Numbered from the stretch's first letter, positions 22,380 through 31,720 are shown. The stretch is DNA of 37,407 nt from Lachnospiraceae bacterium (GCA_024696945.1 JAILGF010000148.1:1-37407); one strand, 5' to 3'. Notes: generated by a model not told the origin, from the sequence alone. Translations and numbers: made by a program.

Positions 22380-24896
22380 ATGAAAATTCTGAGATTATCA
22401 CTATTCAACTTAAAAAAGAACAAAAAAGAAGCTATGGCTATAGCATTCCTGACACTGGTTACAACACTGATGCTATGTATATTCATAGCCAACAATTCGA
22501 AAAGCAGCAAGGTATTTGATGAAAGCTTTGAGGCATCCGGTTCGGTTAGCGAAATGGTCATTTTCGAGGAAGCAGGCTACAGGGATGTCTATTCCAGAAT
22601 ACTTGAAGATGAATATAATCCCCAAAATCTAAAAGAAATCAAAACGCTGTTTGTACCTTCGGCGGATGTAATAGAATACGATGGAAATGCCATCTCTTAC
22701 AATATGCTGTTTGTTACCGAAAAAACAGAGCGAAAGATAGAAAACTTTACTAAGCGGGACAGCCTCTCGGACGAGGAAATAAGCAATATAACCCATCCTA
22801 TATGGCTTCCTCAGTGCTTCGAAATAAATACCGGATATAAATTAAGAGATAAATTTACCATATTAAAGGCCGGTAAAGAGTATCCATTTGAGGTGGTCGG
22901 TTTTTATGAAACAGGCCTGGCTGCAAATGATGGCTATGGTTATAAAGCCATCCTATCGGATGAGGATTATGAACTCTTTATACAGATTTTCAATAATATG
23001 ATGGCGAGTGAATATAGGGGCCTGGCATTTAATTATGAAAAAGACTTCCCGTTTAATGAATATCTGGAGAAATGTGAAGAAAAATCAGGCGAGAATGTCA
23101 AAAACAACAGCTATTTATTCAGCAAAAGCCGTGAAAAAAATTCGGAAACACAATTTGTCGATATATTCCTGTTGCTCATCGTATTTATATCGATAGTCAC
23201 CATGATATCAGCGATGTTCATGATAAGGCATAAAATAAGCAATGACATCGAAGATCAGATGCAGCAGATCGGCGTACTTGAAGCACTGGGATACAAGTCG
23301 GGAGAGATATCACTCTCATATCTGTTTGAATATGTCATCTCAGGCGGAATAGGAGCGGTACTTGGAGTACTTACAGCCATACTCCTTACACCGGCGCAGA
23401 ACGGTGTTATAAGGTCCATGATGGGACGTGATATCGAAGGCCGTCCGGAGATTTTGAAGCTTATAATTGTAGCTATAGCGGTAGTCATAATAGTTACTTT
23501 GTTTGCATTGATAAAAGCAAGATCCGTAAAGAAATATCCCCCTGTCATAGCTTTCAGAAAGGGCATAAAGACACATAATTTCAAGAAAAATGTCCTGCCC
23601 CTTGAAAAGGCTAAAGAAAATATAAACTTTAGACTGGCCATGAAGGGACTGATGCAGGAGATGAAGGGTAGTATCGGGGTTGCCATATGTATCATCACTA
23701 CCGGCACAGCACTGCTCTTTGGACTTATGACATTTGGGTTTTTCAAGAACGGAACCGAAGGACTTATGTCCATGATGGGTATCGATGTTGAACCCATAGT
23801 TGTAGTTTTGGCAAACGGAGTGGATCCTTATGAGACAGCTGCTAAAATACAGGAAAATCCCGAAGTTGAAAAAGCACTTGTTTCATATGACTTTAAGAAG
23901 CTCACAGTATCAGGATCGGATGATGCCGGGTCACTCGTAATATATGATGATTTTAAAGATGCGAAGCAGTTTGCTCCTTTCGAAGGCAGATTCCCCGAGC
24001 ATGACAACGAAGTGGCGATAGCTGTAAAAAGAGCGGATTACGAAGGACGCGCAATAGGCGACAGCCTGATATTGGAACATAATGGGATCAAAAAGTCCTA
24101 TATCATAACCGGTACGATCAGTTCATTGTATAACGGCGGATCTGCTATATACATGACATCTGAAGCTTACAGAAGGATTGATATAAATGCCCGTCCAAAT
24201 GTAGTAAATGTATATTTAAAAGACGGAGTGGATCCGGAAAAATATGAAAAGAAGCTTTCGGAAAACTACGGTGGAAGCGCAAAAGATAAGGTGAATGCCG
24301 GTGCGATAGACGGCACATTGGAAGAGAAAATAAGCGCTACGGCAGAAGAAAAAATTGCTACGCTTCTTACTCAATACGGAGTAACTTCCGTTGATTATGC
24401 TGTGCGGATCGGCGATAAGCTTATAACGGGAAACAGCAGGAACTTTGTGATAAAAGAAATAAGATCCTGGAGAGGCATGATCAAATCCCAGATGGAACCA
24501 ATAGCAGACGCTACCAGAGCCGGCACCCTGGGTGCAGCGGTACTTGTCATTTTTATCGTATTCATGATATTAGTCATCATCTCGGCTTCAAATGTAAAGA
24601 GACAGAGAAAGAATCTCGGCATCATGAAGAGTCTTGGCTATTCTTCCAAAGACTTAAGACGCCAAATGGCCCTCAAGGTCATGCCTGTTATGATAGTATC
24701 AATGGCGATAGCATCAGTAGTAGCGATATATGTGAATAAGGTATTCTGGTCGGTTATGTTTGCTACGATCGCTACAACAGACATATTGCTTATCATTGGC
24801 GTTGATATCGCAATGATAGTGCTTGCATACATTATGACCTATATCGGTGCAGGCAAGATCAAGAAGATATCCGTAACTGAACTGATGACTGAGTAA
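22380..24896 (+). CDS. ABC transporter permease, FtsX/MacB type
   Basis: 838 residues. The layout is TM1 (about 15-38), an external domain of about 220 residues, three TMs (about 258-285, 310-335, 355-380), another TM (about 430-450), a second external domain, and three TMs at the C-terminus (about 720-745, 770-795, 800-825). This is a duplicated MacB_PCD plus FtsX arrangement. FtsX-domain marks are QIGVLEALGYKSGEI in the first half and LGIMKSLGYSSKDLRRQ in the second. The two large external domains differ from BceB permeases, which have ten TMs and a single large loop. It forms a complex with the ATPase at 21524. A role in export or removal of a peptide, lipid or lipoprotein from the membrane is likely, with substrate unknown. 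Confidence 0.92.
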   Translation: MKILRLSLFNLKKNKKEAMAIAFLTLVTTLMLCIFIANNSKSSKVFDESFEASGSVSEMVIFEEAGYRDVYSRILEDEYNPQNLKEIKTLFVPSADVIEYDGNAISYNMLFVTEKTERKIENFTKRDSLSDEEISNITHPIWLPQCFEINTGYKLRDKFTILKAGKEYPFEVVGFYETGLAANDGYGYKAILSDEDYELFIQIFNNMMASEYRGLAFNYEKDFPFNEYLEKCEEKSGENVKNNSYLFSKSREKNSETQFVDIFLLLIVFISIVTMISAMFMIRHKISNDIEDQMQQIGVLEALGYKSGEISLSYLFEYVISGGIGAVLGVLTAILLTPAQNGVIRSMMGRDIEGRPEILKLIIVAIAVVIIVTLFALIKARSVKKYPPVIAFRKGIKTHNFKKNVLPLEKAKENINFRLAMKGLMQEMKGSIGVAICIITTGTALLFGLMTFGFFKNGTEGLMSMMGIDVEPIVVVLANGVDPYETAAKIQENPEVEKALVSYDFKKLTVSGSDDAGSLVIYDDFKDAKQFAPFEGRFPEHDNEVAIAVKRADYEGRAIGDSLILEHNGIKKSYIITGTISSLYNGGSAIYMTSEAYRRIDINARPNVVNVYLKDGVDPEKYEKKLSENYGGSAKDKVNAGAIDGTLEEKISATAEEKIATLLTQYGVTSVDYAVRIGDKLITGNSRNFVIKEIRSWRGMIKSQMEPIADATRAGTLGAAVLVIFIVFMILVIISASNVKRQRKNLGIMKSLGYSSKDLRRQMALKVMPVMIVSMAIASVVAIYVNKVFWSVMFATIATTDILLIIGVDIAMIVLAYIMTYIGAGKIKKISVTELMTE

Positions 24897-24902
24897 GAAC
24901 AA

Positions 24903-24930
24903 CTGTCATTCTGAGCGCAGCGAAGAATCT
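24903..24930 (+). repeat. REP-like dispersed sequence (GTCATTCTGAGCG type)
   Basis: The intergenic sequence TGTCATTCTGAGCGCAGCG followed by AAGAATCT matches a short repeat I recall as widespread in many bacterial genomes. On the minus strand it is often mis-annotated as a peptide RFFAALRMT. Only one copy is in this window. It sits between permease and serine hydrolase genes. Confidence 0.55.
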
Positions 24931-24991
24931 TATCAGCCTTTTACTTGATGAGGAACTGACTGATGAGGTGTAAAAAAGAAAGGACTCAAAA

Positions 24992-27085
24992 ATGAAACAA
25001 AAATTCAATAAACGGCTGCTCATTCCGGTAATATTTCTAACAGCAGCATTATCAATTTGGGCTTTGAACTTACTTGGAATAGCTGATAATATATTCAAGA
25101 ACACCCCTGCAAACGGAGCCGAAAACGGCACCGCAGACCCTGCATCAGCAAACGCGGATGCAGCATCTGACTCGAATTCTGACTCCTCTTACATGAACGG
25201 CTGGGATGCTGCAAATACAGATGCCTCCCCCGTATACTGCGTAGGCTCCGTAAGCAAAGTATATGCGACAGCAGCCGTAATGCAGCTCGTGGATGCCGGA
25301 AAAGTAGAGCTGGATAGTCCTGTTACCAAATACCTTCCTAATTTCAGAATGGCGGATAAGCGGTATAAGGATATCACCGTACGCATGCTGATGGATCACA
25401 CCTCCGGCATCATGGGAACCACACTAAAGGGCGATTTCCTGCTTTCAGGTGCAGACACATATCGTCACGACAATCTTTTAGAGTTCCTCTCAATACAGAG
25501 GCTGAAGGCCGATCCGGGTGCATATGCTTCATATTGCAATGACGGATTTGACCTCTTAGAGCTCATAGTAGAAGAAGTGACCGGCATGACTTATACCGAT
25601 TACATACAGGAAAACCTGGCCTTAAAAACAGGTGGGACCGATACATGTACAGGCATGACAGCTTTAAAAGAAAAAAATCTTGTTCCCGGATTCTCGGCAG
25701 GTAACATTCACTATGAAAATGAAGCCGTAATGTGCCTCGGTGCCGGCGGTGTATATGCTACAGCTTTAGACCTAGCAAACTTCGGTTCCGGATTCTTTGC
25801 AGGAAATGAAGCCATACTTTCGGAAAACTCCAAAAATGAAATGGCTGTCCGCTCCAGCTCGGACGAATACAGGGATGACAGTGGTCTCGGATGGGACTTT
25901 GTAAATATGTCCCAATATGAAGCAGCAGGTGTAAAATTCTGGGGCAAGGGCGGCGATGTCATGCTGAACCACGCATTTTTAGGAGTGGCTTCCGAGGAAA
26001 ATATAAGCATAGCAGTGCTTTCAAACGGTGGTTCAAGTTCATATAACGGAGCACTGGCCATGGAAATCCTCAACGTGATACTTACCGATAGGGGCATAGA
26101 AATAAAAGAAGCCGAGCAACCCGAAATAAAGGTGACGGATGAGATACCGGCAGAATATAATGAATACGCCGGAATGTACAGTTCGGGTGATCTGGGAAAC
26201 GGCGGAGCCGTAGTTAATATCATATCCTTCCCCGACAATAAATATATGCATGTAACCACCGTCACTCCTTTCTACGCAGATGAATCCGACTTTATGCTGA
26301 CGGAAGACGGAACATTTGTCGAGCTCGCATATAAAATCGAAAACGGAAACCTGAGCGAGGCGCGGGTAGCCAAAAATCCTGTAGTATTAAAATTTGTAAA
26401 GGATGAAAACGGTAAAATATATTTTGCCATAGACTATCAGGAGAAAAAAGTCGGTATAGGAACTTTCACACGCAAGGAATATGTAGGAGAGAAGCTGGAA
26501 GCAAATCCTATAAGCGACGAAGTAAAAAGCAACTGGCAGGCAATATCCGGAAAAGACTTTATGCTGTATAACGATCTTGCGTCATCAAGATGGTATGATG
26601 CACCGAAAGCCACCGTATATACTATGGATGGTGTAGATGGCTACCTGTATTATAATATGAGCGGATTCCCGAGACTGTTAAAGATAGTGGACAGCACGAC
26701 CGCAGTAGCATTCCAATCCATCCCATCCAGTGCCAACAGGGACCTGATAGACATAAAGCTGGTAAAGAATGAGAACGGTCTGATGCTTACCACCAGCACG
26801 GGACTTAACTGCATCCCGGCGGACAGCATACCGGTACTTACCACTGACATGAAGACCGTAGAATTAAAGACTATGGAGGCATCATGGTACAGGATAGGGG
26901 ATGACATGTCAGAATACGATATGGTGGCAGAACGTCCTGAAAACAGCGCTATATACGTATACAACAAATATGGAGAAGAGGTATATACTACCCATATGGT
27001 AGACGCTTCTGAAAAGATACCTCTCCCGAAGGACGGATATATAGTATTCTTGGGCAAGACAGGAGATAGTATAAATATCAGATGA
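24992..27085 (+). CDS. Membrane-anchored serine hydrolase of the class C beta-lactamase/DD-peptidase fold
   Basis: 697 residues. An N-terminal hydrophobic segment (about 8-30) serves as signal anchor, followed by an Asn/Asp/Ala/Ser-rich linker (32-75). The catalytic domain has SxxK in GSVSK (S86, K89), YxN as YCN from Y181, and a KxG-like GKGGD motif near residue 315. About 300 further residues of beta-rich sequence follow. The usual N-terminal beta strands before SxxK (about 30 residues, GVxVAVxKDGK-like) are missing and replaced by the linker. It acts outside the membrane, on cell-wall peptides, D-amino-acid esters or a peptide antibiotic. It follows the ABC permease by 95 nt and is ended by the terminator at 27093, so it probably belongs to the same regulated operon. 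Confidence 0.85.
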   Translation: MKQKFNKRLLIPVIFLTAALSIWALNLLGIADNIFKNTPANGAENGTADPASANADAASDSNSDSSYMNGWDAANTDASPVYCVGSVSKVYATAAVMQLVDAGKVELDSPVTKYLPNFRMADKRYKDITVRMLMDHTSGIMGTTLKGDFLLSGADTYRHDNLLEFLSIQRLKADPGAYASYCNDGFDLLELIVEEVTGMTYTDYIQENLALKTGGTDTCTGMTALKEKNLVPGFSAGNIHYENEAVMCLGAGGVYATALDLANFGSGFFAGNEAILSENSKNEMAVRSSSDEYRDDSGLGWDFVNMSQYEAAGVKFWGKGGDVMLNHAFLGVASEENISIAVLSNGGSSSYNGALAMEILNVILTDRGIEIKEAEQPEIKVTDEIPAEYNEYAGMYSSGDLGNGGAVVNIISFPDNKYMHVTTVTPFYADESDFMLTEDGTFVELAYKIENGNLSEARVAKNPVVLKFVKDENGKIYFAIDYQEKKVGIGTFTRKEYVGEKLEANPISDEVKSNWQAISGKDFMLYNDLASSRWYDAPKATVYTMDGVDGYLYYNMSGFPRLLKIVDSTTAVAFQSIPSSANRDLIDIKLVKNENGLMLTTSTGLNCIPADSIPVLTTDMKTVELKTMEASWYRIGDDMSEYDMVAERPENSAIYVYNKYGEEVYTTHMVDASEKIPLPKDGYIVFLGKTGDSINIR

Positions 27086-27092
27086 TAATTTG

Positions 27093-27131
27093 CTGGGCAG
27101 ACCTAATAACCGGTCTGCTCAGAGTTTTTTT
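27093..27131 (+). terminator. Intrinsic terminator after the serine hydrolase
   Basis: An 11-bp stem (27093-27103 with 27112-27122, one G-T wobble) with an 8-nt loop is followed by AG and then seven Ts (27125-27131). The next promoter begins 2 bp later. Confidence 0.9.
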
Positions 27132-27132
27132 A

Positions 27133-27161
27133 TTGACAAAGATATACCTAAAGCATATACT
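27133..27161 (+). promoter_or_regulatory. Strong sigma-A promoter of the HAD gene
   Basis: A perfect TTGACA (27133-27138) and TATACT (27156-27161) are spaced by 17 bp. The -35 starts 2 bp after the T run of the preceding terminator. The leader to the HAD ATG is about 60 nt. Confidence 0.85.
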
Positions 27162-27227
27162 ACACCTATATGTAAGGCGGCAGGCAGAGTCTGTGTCGTC
27201 AATCAAATACCAAAGAAAGAGGTTTTC

Positions 27228-27896
27228 ATGTCTAAAGCGAAGTATAAATACATTTTTTTTGACCTGGACGGAACACTCACTCAGTCAGAGTTTGGAATAA
27301 TGGCTGCGGCAGTGAGGGCATTAAATCATTTTGGAATAGAAACTCCCAGCAAGGAGATACTAAAAAAGTTTATCGGACCACCCTTATATGTTTCATTCCA
27401 TGATTTTTACGGACTAAACGATAAGGACAGTGAAGAAGCGATCAAAATATACAGGGAATATTATGTGAAAGAAGGTGTATACCAGGCCCCTCTCTATGAA
27501 GGAATCAAAGAAATGCTGGAAAGCTTAAAAGCGGCGGGGTGTACTTTGATGATCACTACTTCAAAGCCTGAGGCGATGGCTGTAATTGTGGCAAAAAATG
27601 ATGGGATATCCGATTATTTTGACGGTATTATCGGACCTTCTCTGGATGAGCATGATCCCAATAAAGCTATCCTGATCCGCAGGGCGATGAAAGCCCTGGG
27701 GCTTTCTGAGGCGGATATCCTGGAGAAATGCCTAATGATAGGCGACCGTTTTTATGATATTGAGGCAGCTTGCGAGGTCGGGATAGATTCTATCGGAGTC
27801 CTGTACGGATATGGAAACGAACAGGAATTAAGAGATGCCGGTGCAACCTATATTGCAGAAAATGTATCCTCGATCGTTGGGCTTGTTACAGGTTAA
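27228..27896 (+). CDS. HAD-family phosphatase (phosphoglycolate-phosphatase-like)
   Basis: 222 residues from the ATG at 27228. AAAGAGG lies 5 nt upstream, and the open frame further upstream covers the promoter and is rejected. HAD motif I is FFDLDGTLT with D12 (nucleophile) and D14, motif II is ITTS, motif III is the Lys in PNKAI, and motif IV is MIGDRFYDIEAA. A helical C1 cap lies between motifs I and II. It is most like Gph/PGP enzymes that hydrolyse phosphoglycolate or sugar and nucleotide monophosphates in the cytoplasm. The substrate cannot be set by eye. It is monocistronic by its promoter and the next promoter at 27926. Confidence 0.9.
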   Translation: MSKAKYKYIFFDLDGTLTQSEFGIMAAAVRALNHFGIETPSKEILKKFIGPPLYVSFHDFYGLNDKDSEEAIKIYREYYVKEGVYQAPLYEGIKEMLESLKAAGCTLMITTSKPEAMAVIVAKNDGISDYFDGIIGPSLDEHDPNKAILIRRAMKALGLSEADILEKCLMIGDRFYDIEAACEVGIDSIGVLYGYGNEQELRDAGATYIAENVSSIVGLVTG

Positions 27897-27925
27897 TGAA
27901 TCCACTTGTTTTTTTTAAATAATAG

Positions 27926-27954
27926 TGGAAATAAAAGAATAATTTTAGTATAAT
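27926..27954 (+). promoter_or_regulatory. Promoter of the Dabb-domain gene
   Basis: A perfect TATAAT (27949-27954) has a weak -35 TGGAAA (27926-27931) at 17 bp. It is about 39 nt upstream of the start codon. Confidence 0.5.
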
Positions 27955-27992
27955 TTAGGATAATAGATAAAAAGGAAAGAAGGAATTAAAAA

Positions 27993-28295
27993 ATGGTTAA
28001 GCATGTGATCGTTTGGACTTTAAAGGATGAATACTCCGCACAGGAGAAGGCCGAGATAAAGAAAGGGATAAAGGAAGGCCTGGAAGGACTTAAGGGTAAG
28101 GTTCCGGGACTGGAGGAGATAAAAGTTTATACCGAAGGCTTGGCAAGCTCCAATGGTGATCTGATGCTGGATTCAACCTTGACCGACGAAGAAGCTTTAA
28201 AGGGATATGCGGTTCATCCTGCCCATGTGGATGTGGCAAATAATAAGGTCAGACCTTTTGTTAAGCAGAGAAGCTGTTTTGATATGATCGTGTAA
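27993..28295 (+). CDS. Dabb-domain protein (stress-responsive alpha/beta barrel)
   Basis: 100 residues, the normal length of single-domain Dabb proteins. It starts with VKHVIVWTLKDE, the family's beta1 with its conserved His, and ends with HPAHVDVANNKVRPFVKQR, the conserved HPxH segment. Members form ferredoxin-like dimeric barrels. Some bacterial ones are enzymes or stress-related, but most have no known reaction. GAAAGAAGGAA lies upstream of the ATG. It stands between the HAD phosphatase and the hybrid kinase and shows no functional link to either. Confidence 0.88.
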   Translation: MVKHVIVWTLKDEYSAQEKAEIKKGIKEGLEGLKGKVPGLEEIKVYTEGLASSNGDLMLDSTLTDEEALKGYAVHPAHVDVANNKVRPFVKQRSCFDMIV

Positions 28296-28348
28296 ATCAT
28301 TCCAGTGCTTTTAAATCCGCTCTGTTACTAAATGAGAAAGATAAAACT

Positions 28349-31009
28349 ATGAAGAGTCTTCGGGCAAAAATGACAATACTTATAGCTTTGGTAGTTCTGA
28401 CACTCTCAGGACTTCTTTTGCTGTTCAGTTATAAGAGGGCTATGAACAGTATGTCATCCCAGCTCGAGAAAAACTACACCATAGCCGCCGATAAATACGC
28501 TCAGGAACTTACCGCATTGATCAACACCAATGCCACAATGATAGATACCCTTGCGACAGAGATTACGGTAAGCAGGATCTATGAGAGCAGTTATGATGAT
28601 TTTCATAAGTATCTTGAGAGGAGTTTTGAACTTATAAATAAAAAGGGATATATCTATGATATCTACTTCACATATCCCGATAACCACATGGCTTGTGCCT
28701 CGGACTTCGTCGTTGACGGCTCGATGGACTATGTGCATGACAGGGAATGGTATACTGTGGCTGCCAAAACAGGAGAATTATTCTATTCGACGCCTTACCT
28801 TGATTCAGATTCGGGACTTCCCATTGTCACCATATCAAAAGCAGTTTATACCGACGGAAAACTGCAGGGAGTTATAGCAGCGGATATTTTCGTGGATATC
28901 CTCGTTGATATTATCAGCAAGGCAGAGGTTGAGCCGGACAGTTATGCATTTCTTATAGATCAGAACATGGGCATGATAGTGCATCCGAACGAGGCTTATT
29001 CGTTTGATGACAAACCCTTGGGAGTACTTGATATTTCGGATGCACAGTATGATGAGGTCATCTCGGTCATCAAATCGAATTCTAAGAAAACGGTTTATCT
29101 AAAAGACTATGACGGGGTAACACGTGGAATAGTTATTTCCAGAATGGAAAATACCGGTTGGTATGTGGGCATAGCTACCAGTAAGGATGAGATCATGAGC
29201 GGAGCCGGCGGACTTATCCGCGGATTCGTGATAGCGGCGATAGTTGCTGTTATTATAGGCGGAATATTCGCGTTCTTCCTGGCATTTGTGCTTGATAAGC
29301 TGAGCCGGCAGCAGCAGGAATATGAAGCTACCGTACTGCGCCTTGAGAAAAAGGCTGCCGATGATGCCAACGAGGCAAAAAGCGCTTTCCTTGCGGATAT
29401 GTCACACGAGATCAGGACACCTATCAATGCCATACTCGGTATGAACGAGATGATAATGCGTGAAACCGATGAAGCGGACATAATGGAATACTCAAGAAAT
29501 ATCAAGAATTCCGGCAACAGCCTCCTGCAGCTTATCAACAGTATACTTGATTTCTCGAAGATCGAGGGTGGCAAGATGGAGATTGTTCCTATACGATACA
29601 GTATGGTGGATATGATCTCCTATGTTGTAAATTCTGTAAAGGAAAGAGCCATTACTAAGGGATTGGAATTCAAAACAGATATAGATCCGGAGCTTCCGTC
29701 CGAATTATTCGGGGATGATGTAAGACTTGAGCAGATCATCCTGAATCTTCTTTCAAATGCTGTAAAATATACCCCGAAGGGTTCTGTAAAGCTCATCATG
29801 AAAGCAGGGCAGATAAAGGATGGTTCCGTGCTTTTACATGCTGAGGTGGCTGACACGGGAATAGGCATTAAGGAAGAAGATATGGCCCGCCTGTTTGAAT
29901 CCTTTGAGAGGCTTGATACTACAAAGAACAGGAATATCGAGGGTACCGGTCTTGGAATGTCCATTACCACAAAACTTCTGGCACTTATGGACAGCGAGCT
30001 TAAGGTTAAAAGTAAATACGGAGAAGGTTCCGTATTCTATTTTGATGTATGGCAGAAGATCGAGAATCCGGAGCCTTTGGGTGAGTTTAAGATTGAGGGC
30101 GAAAAGAAGGAGGTGCTTCACGGATATCGTGAGAGCTTCCGTGCTCCCGATGCCAATATTCTTGTGGTTGATGATACCAAGATGAACATAACGGTAGTTG
30201 TTAATCTGTTAAAAAATACGGGAATAAAGATAGATACTGCCGAAAACGGTAATGAAGCTATAGAACTTGCGAAAAATAAGCGGTACGATGTTATTCTACT
30301 TGATCAGAGAATGCCGGGAATGGACGGTGTTGAAACATTGGACCGCATGCGCAGGCTTGAAAGCAAAAAGAATGTTTATACGCCGGTTATCTGCCTTACC
30401 GCAGATGCAATACGCGGAGCAAGGGAAAGGTACCTCAGCCAGGGCTTTTCAGATTATCTGACTAAACCCGTGAATGGGGAAGAACTGGAAAAAATGCTTC
30501 AGGAATATATTCCCGACAACAAGATTTTTACAGATGACGATACAGAGTCTGCCGATACAGAAGTTGATGACACAGGGAAGTCTTCCGAAAACGATCTGTT
30601 TAGCAGTCTGGCACAGGCAGGTATTGACACAGACGCCAGCATGAAATATTTCCAGGGTGACACATCATTCTACATTTCTATTCTTTCTGAGTTTACCAAG
30701 GATTATCCGACCAAAAGAGATACACTTGGAAAACATAAAGAGAACAGGAACTGGAAGGAGTATTCCGTGCTTATCCATTCCGTAAAAAGCTCTGCCAAGA
30801 CTATAGGTGCAATGGAACTGGCAGAAAAGGCTTTACGGCTGGAGAAGGCGTCAGGTAATAATGAAGGGGAAACGATTGAAAAAGAGCATGACGAAGCCAT
30901 GAAAATGTACAAAAAGGTAGTTAATGCTATTAATGAAGCACTGGAAGGAAACAGTGCGCCATCGGATTATGAGGTGTTTGAGTTCCCTCCGGAATCTGAT
31001 AATAAATGA
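28349..31009 (+). CDS. Hybrid sensor histidine kinase with Cache, receiver and HPt domains
   Basis: 886 residues. TM1 is at about 7-28 and an external Cache-type sensor domain spans about 30-285 (YDIYFTYPD, REWYTVAAKTGELFYSTPYLD, GVIAADIFVDIL). TM2 is at about 288-315. HisKA carries H353 (DMSHEIRTPINAI), the ATPase domain is at about 450-570 (NLLSNAVKYT, DTGIGI, GTGLGMSI), and a receiver domain at about 605-725 has D652 (ILLDQRMPG). A C-terminal HPt domain at about 765-865 has H810 (IHSVKSSAKTIGA). The protein carries a complete His-Asp-His phosphorelay but no output domain, so a separate response regulator elsewhere must receive the phosphate. The following HAD gene starts at or just after its stop codon. 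The ribosome binding site is weak (GAGAAAG). Confidence 0.93.
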   Translation: MKSLRAKMTILIALVVLTLSGLLLLFSYKRAMNSMSSQLEKNYTIAADKYAQELTALINTNATMIDTLATEITVSRIYESSYDDFHKYLERSFELINKKGYIYDIYFTYPDNHMACASDFVVDGSMDYVHDREWYTVAAKTGELFYSTPYLDSDSGLPIVTISKAVYTDGKLQGVIAADIFVDILVDIISKAEVEPDSYAFLIDQNMGMIVHPNEAYSFDDKPLGVLDISDAQYDEVISVIKSNSKKTVYLKDYDGVTRGIVISRMENTGWYVGIATSKDEIMSGAGGLIRGFVIAAIVAVIIGGIFAFFLAFVLDKLSRQQQEYEATVLRLEKKAADDANEAKSAFLADMSHEIRTPINAILGMNEMIMRETDEADIMEYSRNIKNSGNSLLQLINSILDFSKIEGGKMEIVPIRYSMVDMISYVVNSVKERAITKGLEFKTDIDPELPSELFGDDVRLEQIILNLLSNAVKYTPKGSVKLIMKAGQIKDGSVLLHAEVADTGIGIKEEDMARLFESFERLDTTKNRNIEGTGLGMSITTKLLALMDSELKVKSKYGEGSVFYFDVWQKIENPEPLGEFKIEGEKKEVLHGYRESFRAPDANILVVDDTKMNITVVVNLLKNTGIKIDTAENGNEAIELAKNKRYDVILLDQRMPGMDGVETLDRMRRLESKKNVYTPVICLTADAIRGARERYLSQGFSDYLTKPVNGEELEKMLQEYIPDNKIFTDDDTESADTEVDDTGKSSENDLFSSLAQAGIDTDASMKYFQGDTSFYISILSEFTKDYPTKRDTLGKHKENRNWKEYSVLIHSVKSSAKTIGAMELAEKALRLEKASGNNEGETIEKEHDEAMKMYKKVVNAINEALEGNSAPSDYEVFEFPPESDNK

Positions 31010-31026
31010 GGGGAAAAGATAGTATT

Positions 31027-31635
31027 ATGATCAGAAACATCATATTTGATATAGGAAATGTTCTTTCGGCTTTTAGGTGGGAGGAGTTTTTAAAGGAAAA
31101 AGGCTTTGACAGAGACATGATCGAGCGCATCGGAAGGGCATCGGTGCTCACAGATGACTGGTATGAATTTGACAAAGGGGCTCTTCCCGATGAAAAGGTA
31201 ATCGATCTGTTTATAGAGAATGATCCCGAGATTGAGGTCGAGCTGCACAAGGCCTTTGATAACGTGGAAGGGATGGTGGCGCTGTATCCTTATACTCTTG
31301 ACTGGATAAAGAAATACAAGTCGGCCGGATATAAAGTTTTCTACCTGTCAAATTTTTCTTACAAAGCGGAAACTCAGTGCCCTGAGTCTGTGTCTTTCAT
31401 ACCGCTCACAGACGGAGGAATACTGTCTTATAAAGTAAAGCTTACCAAACCGGATCCTAAAATATATGAACTGCTGCTCTCAAGGTATGATCTAAAAGCA
31501 GAGGAATGCATTTTCATCGATGATACATCGAAAAATGTGGCAGCTGCCGAAAAAATCGGAATCCACGGGATCAGATTCGAAAGCTTTGAACGGGCAGACA
31601 GGGAGATAGGTGACATAATTAAGAATGCAAGATAA
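31027..31635 (+). CDS. YihX-like HAD-superfamily phosphatase
   Basis: 202 residues if started at the ATG at 31027, which has GAGGGG at 31008-31013. An alternative ATG at 31006 overlaps the kinase stop (ATGA) and would add 7 residues. HAD motif I is IIFDIGNVL with D8, motif II is YLSNFS, motif III is KPDPKIY, and motif IV is FIDDTSKNVAAA. The FDxGNVL form and length match the YihX group of sugar-phosphate phosphatases. It may be translationally coupled to the kinase, but a shared role is not evident. Confidence 0.88.
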   Translation: MIRNIIFDIGNVLSAFRWEEFLKEKGFDRDMIERIGRASVLTDDWYEFDKGALPDEKVIDLFIENDPEIEVELHKAFDNVEGMVALYPYTLDWIKKYKSAGYKVFYLSNFSYKAETQCPESVSFIPLTDGGILSYKVKLTKPDPKIYELLLSRYDLKAEECIFIDDTSKNVAAAEKIGIHGIRFESFERADREIGDIIKNAR

Positions 31636-31669
31636 TCTATTGAAGGAAATATTGTTGAATGCTATCATG

Positions 31670-31720
31670 ATACCAAGGTTTGCTTGAAAGAAACTATAGA
31701 TTTTTGGCATATCTTGGTAT
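31670..31720. repeat. Inverted repeat upstream of the DUF3737 operon
   Basis: ATACCAAG (31670-31677) and CTTGGTAT (31713-31720) form an exact 8-bp inverted repeat 35 bp apart, in the 124-bp gap before the DUF3737 gene. It could be a pair of operator half-sites or a weak hairpin. I do not see a convincing -35/-10 pair here. Confidence 0.35.

Noticed and set aside
20093..24896. A standard BceRS-BceAB bacitracin-type module
   Set aside because: The kinase has an external domain of about 105 residues rather than a short loop, and the permease has two large external domains with about eight TMs. It is a related idea but not the canonical module.
24859..25131. Minus-strand open frame with RFFAALRMT
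   Set aside because: This peptide is the usual mistranslation of the GTCATTCTGAGCG repeat and the frame overlaps two real genes.
27090..27227. N-terminal extension of the HAD protein
   Set aside because: This frame covers a terminator and a consensus promoter. The ATG at 27228 has the ribosome binding site and starts directly before the HAD motif.
27901..27929. Terminator after the HAD phosphatase
   Set aside because: The stem is only 6 bp (27901-27906 with 27924-27929), the T run lies in its loop, and no T tract follows it.
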